DNA of 64,000 nt from the NCBI GenBank assembly GCA_024235715.1, contig JACKLW010000008.1, forward strand, positions 306,271-370,270. Reading direction: 5' to 3'. A program made the translations under genes and the position numbers. This DNA comes from Accumulibacter sp. GTDB lineage: Bacteria; Pseudomonadota; Gammaproteobacteria; Burkholderiales; Rhodocyclaceae. A model generated the notes under the pieces. The model was not told the origin of the DNA. It made no database searches and saw only the letters and a list, made by a program, of their open reading frames with translations. Position 1 is the first letter of the stretch; every line of letters begins with the position of its first letter. This document shows positions 55,240 to 63,400 of this stretch, one piece after another.

Positions 55240-55921
55240 ACTGACTTCATTTCGCGGCCGGCATGACGGCCAGCGCGCCGTTCTCGTGGCCAATGGCCCG
55301 TCCTTGAACCGCATGGATCTGTCCTTTCTTCGCCACGAAACAGCTATAGGGCTGAACAAGATCCACCTCGGAATAAAAAGGTTTGGTTTCTACCCACGCT
55401 ATCTCGTCGCCGTGAACGACCGTGTCGTTGCCCAGTCTGCACCTGAAATAAGGGCCATGAACTGCGTGAAATTCATCAGCCAACGCAATGCCGACATCGT
55501 TCCCGAAAACGCCCTCACCTTCCACATCAACACCGCAAATCCCCCGGCGCGCTTCTGCAACAACATTGCTCAAGGCGTTCACGAGGGCTGGACGGTGAGC
55601 TATGCAGCAATGCAAATTGCTTTCTATCTTGGCTTCCAGGAGTTGATCATCATCGGTATGGACCATCGCTTCGAATACACGGGAAGACCCAACGACCCAT
55701 GCCGAATGATCGGTGCGGACCCAAATCACTTTAGCGCCGACTATTTTGGCGGCGGGCAAACCTGGGACAACCCCGACCTGCTCCGTTCTGAAGAATCGTA
55801 CCGTATCGCCAGATCGGAATTCGAGAAAGCGGGTCGACGCATTATCGACGCCACTGTCGACGGCGCCTGTGAGGTGTTCGAAAAAACGGACTATCGACAA
55901 TTCTTCGGGGAAACAAGATGA
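55229..55921 (+). CDS. DUF115 (MptE/Maf-like) protein, TTG start
   Basis: A 230-residue protein of the DUF115 group, which includes motility accessory factors that transfer nonulosonic acids and archaeal MptE. Motifs are RAVLVANGPSLNRMDLSFL, FYPRYLVAVNDRV, ELIIIGMDHRFEY and the C-terminal NHFSADYFGGGQTWDNPDL followed by RIARSEFEKAGRRIIDAT. I placed the start at TTG 55229, six bases after GAGG, overlapping the previous gene by 11 bases; earlier in-frame starts read through non-homologous sequence. The stop overlaps the next ATG. The last domain of the giant protein at 60482 carries the same motifs. Confidence 0.82.
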   Translation: MNPRLTSFRGRHDGQRAVLVANGPSLNRMDLSFLRHETAIGLNKIHLGIKRFGFYPRYLVAVNDRVVAQSAPEIRAMNCVKFISQRNADIVPENALTFHINTANPPARFCNNIAQGVHEGWTVSYAAMQIAFYLGFQELIIIGMDHRFEYTGRPNDPCRMIGADPNHFSADYFGGGQTWDNPDLLRSEESYRIARSEFEKAGRRIIDATVDGACEVFEKTDYRQFFGETR

Positions 55922-57585
55922 GCGGCAGCGGACGTATCCCGATTCAGATGCTGGGCCAGTCGGGCTGCCGACTGTCGTTCCCGGAAGCGACGGTCTATCT
56001 CGACCCTTACCTGTCGAACTCGGTGCAGGAACTCGACGCACCAGACCTGGAACGTCAAGTACCCATAGTCTGCTTGCCGGAAAGCGTGGTAGACGCCGAC
56101 TGGGTCCTGATTACCCATGAACACATCGATCATTGCGACCCGCACACACTTCCCAAGCTTGCCGATGCCTCGCCGCAGGCGCGCTTTGTCGGCCCCATGC
56201 CGGTGCTCGAGCGACTGCGCGAGTGGGGCCTAGACGAAAGCCGCATCATGCTTGCTTCCGAGGACTGGACGACCCTGACGCCTGGCCTGCGCCTGCGCGC
56301 CGTTCCTGCGGCCCATCCGGAGATCGTGCGCGACGCGCAAGGGCGACTGGCCTGCGTAGGCTACCTGCTCGAGTACGCACAGAAGGTCATCTATCTCGCT
56401 GGCGACACCTGTGCGAAGCAGGAAGTCATCGACGCTCTCGTCGCCAACGGCCCCATCCATACCGCCTTTCTACCCGTCAATGAACACAATTTCTTTCGGG
56501 GCCAGCGCGGCATCGTTGGCAACATGTCGGTGCGTGAGGCCTTTCATCTGGCCGTGGCGATTGGTGCCAGGCAAGTCGTCGCGGTGCATTGGGACATGTT
56601 CGCCGTAAACGCCGTCGACCCGGATGAAATCCGCCTGATCCACCGACGCATGAACCCCGGCTTTTCTCTGCTGCTCAGACCACGCACAATCAATCTGACC
56701 GATATCCGGGTGAGCATCATCCTTCGAACACTCGACGAGGCGGTTCACCTCGATGACCTGCTGCAAAGCATCGCCAGTCAGCAAACCGATGGCCTGACCC
56801 ATGAAGTTGTCCTTGTCGATTCCGGTTCGACCGATGACACCCTCAAGATCGCCCAGCGTCACCGCTGTCACATCCACCATATCACTCGCGAAGAGTTCTC
56901 GTTTGGCCGCTCGCTGAACATGGGTTGCGAGGCTGCAAGCGGCGACATCCTGGTCATCACCAGCGGCCATTGCGTGCCCAATGACGAACACTGGCTGCAG
57001 AAGCTATGTCAACCGATTGTTGCCGGCGAAGCTGACTACACCTACGGATGCCAGCTTGGCGGCCCGGACAGTCACTTCAGCGAATGCCGAATTTTCGCCA
57101 AGTATTACCCAGACCAATCACGCATCCCACAGGAAGGCTTCTTCTGCAACAACGCCAACTCGGCCCTGTTGCGTAGCGCGTGGGAGACTTATCTCTTCGA
57201 TGAAGAACTGACCGGTCTCGAGGACATGGAACTTGCCCAACGCCTGGTGCGCGGCGGCGGGAAAGTCGCCTATGTAGCCGACGCTACCGTTCTTCACTAC
57301 CATAACGAAGGATGGTGGCAGGTTCGGCGCCGCTTCGAGCGCGAGGCTATCGCGCTGCAGAAGATCATGCCGCAGGTCCACATCGGCCCACTCGATACGC
57401 TGCGCTACATCCTTGCCAGCGTACGCAAGGACTGGCTGTGTGCCTGGCGCACCAACTCCTGGCGCGCCAAACTACTGGAGATCGTTCTCTATCGCACCAA
57501 CCAGTACATTGGCTCGTACAAGGGCAACCACCAACACCGCAAGCTCTCGCACGCCGAGAAAGACAAATATTTCTACCCGCATTAA
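55918..57585 (+). CDS. Fusion of a metallo-beta-lactamase-fold hydrolase with a GT2 glycosyltransferase
   Basis: A 555-residue protein with two unlike halves in one frame. Residues 1-262 are an UlaG-like metallo-beta-lactamase fold: GQSGCRLSFPEATVYLDPYL, the metal motif HEHIDH at residues 67-72, PAAHPEI, YLAGDTCAKQE and VAVHWDMF. Residues about 264-490 are a GT-A glycosyltransferase of family 2: VSIILRTLDEAVHLDDLLQS, VVLVDSGSTDDTLKIA, FSFGRSLNMGCEAASGDILV, NANSALLRSAW and LEDMELAQRLVRGG. No stop or frameshift lies between them. The hydrolase might trim or activate the acceptor that the transferase uses. The ATG overlaps the previous stop. Confidence 0.85.
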   Translation: MSGSGRIPIQMLGQSGCRLSFPEATVYLDPYLSNSVQELDAPDLERQVPIVCLPESVVDADWVLITHEHIDHCDPHTLPKLADASPQARFVGPMPVLERLREWGLDESRIMLASEDWTTLTPGLRLRAVPAAHPEIVRDAQGRLACVGYLLEYAQKVIYLAGDTCAKQEVIDALVANGPIHTAFLPVNEHNFFRGQRGIVGNMSVREAFHLAVAIGARQVVAVHWDMFAVNAVDPDEIRLIHRRMNPGFSLLLRPRTINLTDIRVSIILRTLDEAVHLDDLLQSIASQQTDGLTHEVVLVDSGSTDDTLKIAQRHRCHIHHITREEFSFGRSLNMGCEAASGDILVITSGHCVPNDEHWLQKLCQPIVAGEADYTYGCQLGGPDSHFSECRIFAKYYPDQSRIPQEGFFCNNANSALLRSAWETYLFDEELTGLEDMELAQRLVRGGGKVAYVADATVLHYHNEGWWQVRRRFEREAIALQKIMPQVHIGPLDTLRYILASVRKDWLCAWRTNSWRAKLLEIVLYRTNQYIGSYKGNHQHRKLSHAEKDKYFYPH

Positions 57586-57608
57586 ACCCAAACACGAAGG
57601 AAGAATCC

Positions 57609-58319
57609 ATGCCCAGCGCCAAACCCCGGGTTGTCGCCCTGTTACCCATGAAAGCCAACAGCGAGCGCGTGAAAGGCAAGAACTTTCGCGACTTCTGCGG
57701 CAAGCCGCTATTCCGGTGGATCCTCGAAACCCTGTTGGCGGTCGAGGAAATTGAACAAGTGGTGATCAACACTGACGCCCGCGAGATTCTCGCCGACAAT
57801 GGACTTGTGGAGACAGACCGAATCGTCATCCGCGACCGCAAGCCGGAAATCTGCGGTGACTTGGTGAGCATGAATCTCGTTCTTGCCGACGACGTGGCCA
57901 ACGTGGACGCCGACGTCTACCTCATGACCCACACCACCAATCCCTTGATGAGTGCGGAGACCGTTCGCGGCGCGCTCAAGGCCTTCCTGGCGTCCCGCGC
58001 CAAGGAGTCGGCCGATTCGCTGTTTACCGTCGACAAGGTTCAAACCCGTTTTTACCGTAGCGATTGCAGCGCGGTCAACCACGATCCTGACAACCTCATC
58101 CGTACGCAGGATCTCGAACCCTGGTTCGAAGAGAACTCCAACCTCTACATCTTCACTCGCGACAGTTTCCGCAAGACCAACGCGCGTATCGGCAAGCAGC
58201 CGATGATGTACGAGGGGCCACAGTTCGAATCAATCGATATCGACGACCCGCAGGACTGGGATTTCGCAGTGGTCGCCGCCCGTTTTCTGCTGGAGCAGCG
58301 CGAGGAAGCGAAGTCATGA
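57609..58319 (+). CDS. NeuA-like acylneuraminate cytidylyltransferase
   Basis: A 236-residue nucleotidyltransferase that should activate an acidic sugar as its CMP derivative. The nucleotide-binding start reads VVALLPMKANSERVKGKNFR, the family motif with Arg and Lys. GKPLFRWILETLL, VVINTDAREI, DADVYLMTHTTNPLMSAETV and the metal-binding ESIDIDDPQDWDFA near the end all fit NeuA/PtmB. GGAAG lies seven bases before the ATG. No neuB or neuC is in the window, so the substrate could be sialic, legionaminic or another ulosonic acid. It overlaps the next gene by ATGA. Confidence 0.86.
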   Translation: MPSAKPRVVALLPMKANSERVKGKNFRDFCGKPLFRWILETLLAVEEIEQVVINTDAREILADNGLVETDRIVIRDRKPEICGDLVSMNLVLADDVANVDADVYLMTHTTNPLMSAETVRGALKAFLASRAKESADSLFTVDKVQTRFYRSDCSAVNHDPDNLIRTQDLEPWFEENSNLYIFTRDSFRKTNARIGKQPMMYEGPQFESIDIDDPQDWDFAVVAARFLLEQREEAKS

Positions 58320-59248
58320 AGGTTCTTGTCACCTGCCCACCAATGCTTGGAATGATTGACGACTTTCGGCCCATCTTCGCAGATTTTGGCGTCGAAGTAA
58401 CTGCGCCCACTGTCGTGCAGACCCTTTCGGTCGATGAACTCAAGAAGATCGTACCGCAGCACGATGGCTGGATCATTGGCGACGACCCGGCCACGCGCGC
58501 GGTATTCGCCGCCGGCAAGGCCGGTCGCCTCAAGGCCGCCGTAAAATGGGGCATTGGCGTCGACAACGTCGATTTCGCAGCCTGCGCGGACCTCGGCATC
58601 CCGATCATCAACACGCCGAACATGTTTGGCGGCGAAGTAGCGGATATCGCCGTCGGCTATGTAATCGCCCTCGCGCGCGAGACCTTCGCCATCGACCGCA
58701 GCGTCAGGCAGGGCCAATGGCCGAAGCCCCGCGGCATCTCGCTTTCCGGCAAGACAGTCGCCCTTGTCGGCTTCGGCGACATCGGAAAAAGTGCCGCCCG
58801 ACGCCTGTTGGCGGCCGACATGCGAATCATCGCTTACGACCCGGTGGCCTCGAACACCCGCGAACTCGCCGCGGTGGAGCGGGCGGACTGGCCGCTGCGA
58901 CTTGAGGAGGCCCACTTCATCGTCATCACCTGCGCGCTAACGCCCAGCAGCCGCCGCATGGTCAACGAGGAGACCCTCTCGCGTGCCAAGGATGGCGTGC
59001 GCATCGTCAACGTCGGGCGCGGCCCGATCATCGACGAAACCGCGCTCGAGGCAGCGCTCCAGTCCGGCAAGGTGCACTCGGCAGCGCTGGATGTATTCGA
59101 AGTCGAACCTCTGCCCATGAACTCCTATCTCCGCACCAATCCGCACTGTGTCTTTGGCTCGCACAATGCCTCGAACACCGCCGACGCCGTAGCGCGTACC
59201 AGCGAGATCGCAATCGGCAAGCTGATGGACTTCCTCAACTCGAAATGA
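58316..59248 (+). CDS. D-2-hydroxyacid dehydrogenase (PGDH-like)
   Basis: A 310-residue NAD-dependent dehydrogenase of the SerA type. The Rossmann motif is LVGFGDIGKSAARRL. The catalytic residues lie in NVGRGPIIDETAL (Arg), DVFEVEPLPMNSYL (Glu) and GSHNASNT (His). The N-terminal catalytic domain contains VKWGIGVDNVDFAAC and INTPNMFGGEVADIAVG. There is no C-terminal ACT domain, so it is not a regulated serine-pathway SerA. Its position between a cytidylyltransferase and an SDR suggests it makes or alters an intermediate of the acidic sugar. The substrate is unknown. Confidence 0.87.
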   Translation: MKVLVTCPPMLGMIDDFRPIFADFGVEVTAPTVVQTLSVDELKKIVPQHDGWIIGDDPATRAVFAAGKAGRLKAAVKWGIGVDNVDFAACADLGIPIINTPNMFGGEVADIAVGYVIALARETFAIDRSVRQGQWPKPRGISLSGKTVALVGFGDIGKSAARRLLAADMRIIAYDPVASNTRELAAVERADWPLRLEEAHFIVITCALTPSSRRMVNEETLSRAKDGVRIVNVGRGPIIDETALEAALQSGKVHSAALDVFEVEPLPMNSYLRTNPHCVFGSHNASNTADAVARTSEIAIGKLMDFLNSK

Positions 59249-59442
59249 GCAACTGGACAAGAGGAGACGCCAGCAGCACAGCCTTCTCCACCATGATCGA
59301 GCGATCGAAGCAAGCAACAGCGGGTGGGCATGGACTGATCGTTCGCCACTTTCCCGCTCCGCGGCATGTCTCGCACCCGCACCTGCGCCCAACTTGCCGA
59401 ATTTTCGCGCTCTTTCCATGGGAGTTCAGGAGGCGCCGATGA
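59245..59442 (+). CDS. Possible small coupled protein (65 residues)
   Basis: This frame fills the gap between the dehydrogenase and the SDR exactly: its ATG overlaps the previous stop (ATGA) and its stop overlaps the next start (ATGA). The product is basic and has no recognisable motif, signal peptide or membrane helix. Its last codons contain the Shine-Dalgarno AGGAGG of the next gene. The double overlap supports translation, but the codon choice is not clearly that of a real gene and it could be a leftover of a decayed gene. Confidence 0.35.
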   Translation: MSNWTRGDASSTAFSTMIERSKQATAGGHGLIVRHFPAPRHVSHPHLRPTCRIFALFPWEFRRRR

Positions 59443-60203
59443 CCACTTCCGCAAGCTTCGCGCCGCCGACCGCTGTTGTCACCGGTGCAGCCGGAGGGAT
59501 CGGCGAAGCACTGGTTCTTGCGTTTCATCAAGCAGGCTATGAAGTCATCGCCAGCGACGTTGTCGCCAGGCCATGTGCTCTTCCGTGCACCGACTACATC
59601 CAGGCGGATCTCGCCCGCGTCGTTGCCGATGAAGCCTATGCCGACACCATCTTCCGCGCAATCCGTGGCCGTCTCGATGGGCGTGGCCTCGACGCCCTGA
59701 TCAACAACGCGGCCATCCAGATCCTCGGCGGTGCGGAATCGCTCACGCGCGTCGACTGGCATCGCACCCTCGATGTGAACCTCCTCGCCCCCTTCCTCTT
59801 CGCACAGGCCCTCCTCGCCCAGTTGGAAGCCGCACGGGGCTGCGTCCTCAATATCAGCAGCATTCACGCACGGCTGACCAAGAAGAACTTTGTCGCCTAC
59901 GCTACGAGCAAGGCCGCCTTGAGCGGTATGACCCGCGCGCTGGCCGTTGACCTCGGCCCACGCGTTCGCGTAAACGCAATTGAACCCGCGGCGATCGCAA
60001 CCAAGATGCTCCAGGAAGGATTTTCTGGGAAACCCACCTCGTATCGGCAACTGCAGGATTGCCACCCGCTGCAGAGAATTGGCCAAGCTACGGAACTCGC
60101 CGAACTGGCACTTGCCATCGCCGGGGGTGGCATGGACTTCCTCCATGGCGCCTGTGTGGGCCTTGACGGCGGTATTGGCGCCCGCCTCTTTGATCCCGCC
60201 TGA
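59439..60203 (+). CDS. Short-chain dehydrogenase/reductase (PtmA-like position)
   Basis: A 254-residue SDR. The cofactor motif is TGAAGGIG, then NNAA in LDALINNAAIQILGG, the catalytic Ser in NISSIHARL, and the pair in YATSKAAL. The C terminus GACVGLDGGIGARLF is the usual SDR end. AGGAGG lies five bases before the ATG at 59439. It is the third gene after the NeuA-like cytidylyltransferase. In Campylobacter a similar pair (ptmA SDR and ptmB cytidylyltransferase) works in legionaminic acid synthesis; that parallel is inference. The gene is followed by a 278-base gap in which I see nothing. Confidence 0.87.
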   Translation: MTTSASFAPPTAVVTGAAGGIGEALVLAFHQAGYEVIASDVVARPCALPCTDYIQADLARVVADEAYADTIFRAIRGRLDGRGLDALINNAAIQILGGAESLTRVDWHRTLDVNLLAPFLFAQALLAQLEAARGCVLNISSIHARLTKKNFVAYATSKAALSGMTRALAVDLGPRVRVNAIEPAAIATKMLQEGFSGKPTSYRQLQDCHPLQRIGQATELAELALAIAGGGMDFLHGACVGLDGGIGARLFDPA

Positions 60204-60481
60204 CACAATATGCCAGCCACCCACGCGCGCGCAAATGCCTGCCACGCCACCCTCCGTGGCTCACCAAAGCAGGTGCCCAAAACCCGTCACGCATGCGCGT
60301 GCTCGTCACGCTCCCCGCCGACGGAACGCATTGACGGGGTCCGCACCGACTTCTATTCGCAGCAAGAACCCGCTCTGCCCGTCCGCCTAACCCGATTCAG
60401 CCGCCTGAGCCATCCCGAGAGTAAATGACCCTCCCTAAAACCACCGGCCCCAAACCCGCATTCTGACAAATAGGTTTTGCA

Positions 60482-63400
60482 ATGAGAAACATTCTGGTTT
60501 TTACCGACAGCAGAGGCCAGCACAAGCCCTCCGGAAGCAATCACCCAATCTTCGCTGAGCGTTTAAGGGATGAATTGCCCGACACTCATGTCGACATCGT
60601 TCTTTGTCCGATGAAGTGGACGACCACTTTGGATTTTCTGCAGTATGCAGAAAATAATGACCTGAGCAGGTACGAATGGATAATCCTGTATACCGGCATA
60701 GTGGAATGGTCTCCGCGTCCTGCGAGCAGTGCCTATAACGACTTGTATGCGAATACCAACGAGCAGAATCTTGACGCATTGCATCTCAACACGCGAGACT
60801 ACTCCAAGAAGATCGTAAACAACAAAAAGATATTTTTTGACCGGTTGTTTGGTGAAACCGAGATTCAAACATATCTCACCACTCCTTTTGATGTCGAGTT
60901 TCTTGGCGAACCCACCATTAACATGTACAGCCTGGAGATGGCAAGGAGCAAAATATGTCCAAGACTTTCGCAATTCCACAACCTTATTTTTGTCAACTCC
61001 AACAGGATACTGAGCGACTGGGCCGGAGATCACAAGAAGGGCCGCCCCAGGAACATGGCGATAACTCACCAGTATTCCGACGTTGTCTCGCAGAGCTTCC
61101 CCCCCGAGCGCTTGGTCGATATCAGCACCTGGTCGGAAAGCGAAATAAAGCACTACACTTGCGACAACATGCATTTGACAAAAGAAGGTAGCGACTACAT
61201 CTTCTCGCAAATACTTGCAAAAATAAACTCCACCCAGACCAACACATCGACGATGAATACGACGCCCGTACAGCACCGAAACGACTCAATATTGGTAATT
61301 GGCAATGGCCCATCAACCAGAAAATTAATTGACTATGGATTAAGCAATCTCCCTGACGGACTAGATACTTTCGGCATGGGCGCCGCATACCGGTATTTTG
61401 AAGAAGTTGATTGGTGGCCAACGTATTATGCATGGTGCGACATGAAGGTCGTCCATTCACATTTTTCCGAGTTCAAACGAATCGTTGAGAGCCCGAACAT
61501 TGCCACCACGACGAGAAAGTTTTTCTTCTCCCTTCCGGTTTCAAAAAGCGACACTTTCGAACAGATTCCTCACGGATCGACCGGTGACTTCTGCTTTAGA
61601 AAAGCTGCCGAACTCGGCTACAAGAACATCTATATCATTGGCGTCGAAGGAAACTATGTCGAGGAAATTTCCGAGTCGAGACCTCTCGACGATGATGAAT
61701 ACAAAAACCTTGGATTTGACCAACTGTTCCAGCATTTTGAGAACATCGTACCCGACAAGAAGGAAGCCTATCGAATATTCCGAGATAACCTCCGAATAAT
61801 AAAGGAAACCCCTACCGAAAACCCAAACTATTTTTTTGACAGCTACCAGAGAAAGGGTGATGTTTTTTCCCTGCCACGATCGCAGACGCACCGGAATGCG
61901 TGGAAGAAGAGCGTAACGACTACAAAGCAGGATGGCGTCCACTTTTTCAATCTGAGCGAGAGCTCACAAATCGAGAACATCCCGAAGCTGCCATGGCCTG
62001 TATTTCTCAATCGGATAAATAACCGGCCGGATAACGCTTTTTCACCGTATGGCAGACCAATTGACATGCCAAGAGTCCTTACTCGCGAGAAGCGGGAAGC
62101 GCTGCTAGCCATGACCAAGCACAGTGCCTCCGACAAACTTGCCTGCCTGATAATAGGCGTTCGCCTCAAGGAGCACGAACTGGAGAGGATCCGCAATCTG
62201 CAGTTTCTCCTGGGATGGATCGACAAGTACTACGGCGACCTGTTTGACGTGTTGCTTGTCGAGCAGGACGAGCAACCACGGGCCCTGCAACTCCTGCCTG
62301 GCCTCAAGAACTATGTTCGGCACGAATTTCTCTATAACCCGAGAAGCTTCAATCGCGGCTGGGGCTATAACGTTGCCGCACGCCGGTTTACTGATGCCCA
62401 GGTCATGGCGCTGATGGACACAGACGTTCTCACGGGTGCGAACTTTGCAAACGAGATCGTAAGCTGCCACCTGCAATACAAGGCGATCTCGCCATACATG
62501 AACGTGTACTTTGCCGACGAAGCCGAGACCGACGCTATTCTCGCTCAAGGCGGGCTGTCACAGCTGGTTCGGAAGGACGGCGTAAAAAAACCCACTACGA
62601 TAACAGGGGGAATCCTGATAGCGAGAAGAGCGGTCTTTCTCGAAGTGGCTGGATTCGAGCAGTACATCGAGTACGCCGGCGAAGACCGCGCTCTGGACGT
62701 AACCTTGCTGAACCATTGTGCGAAATCCGAGCTGAGAATGGCACCATTCACTTACGTTCATTTGCATCATCCGACCAGTGACGAACCGCGCCCGCGAGCG
62801 AAAGAGCTTTTCAAACATCTCAACGACAACTTCGGCTGCAAGGTTAACCCGACCATAACGCCCGAAGAAGACATCCACAAGAACTGCAAGCATGTCAGCA
62901 AGGAAGTTTCCCTGAAGCATTTGATGCGCCGAAAGAAATGCTACGGCGATCCGCACATGTATAAAAATAACCCGCCTGAAGCCATAAATGGCGTTCCACC
63001 TGGCGAGACTCGCGAGGGCTTGGACTCCATAATATTTCCGCCGGCGTTCAAGGGACTTGACAAATACGAGGCCAACGAGACATACAAAGCCCCCGAGCCA
63101 GACACAAAACGGCTTGCCGGACTCTACAACGCTTTCAAGGGCGAGAGATGCTTCATCGTTGGAAATGGACCTTCCTTGAACCAGCACAACCTTGACTTGC
63201 TTGACGGCGAATATGTCTTCGCTGTGAATTCAATATACTACAAGACCAAAGCGACAGGCTTCCGGCCAACGTTTTTCGTGGTTGAAGACAGCTCGGTGAT
63301 GACGGAGAACATCGAAGAAATAAAGATCTACCAAGCACCTTACAAGTTCTTTCCAACAAACTACAAGAGTATTCACCCGGAAGCAGACAATGTCTTCTTT

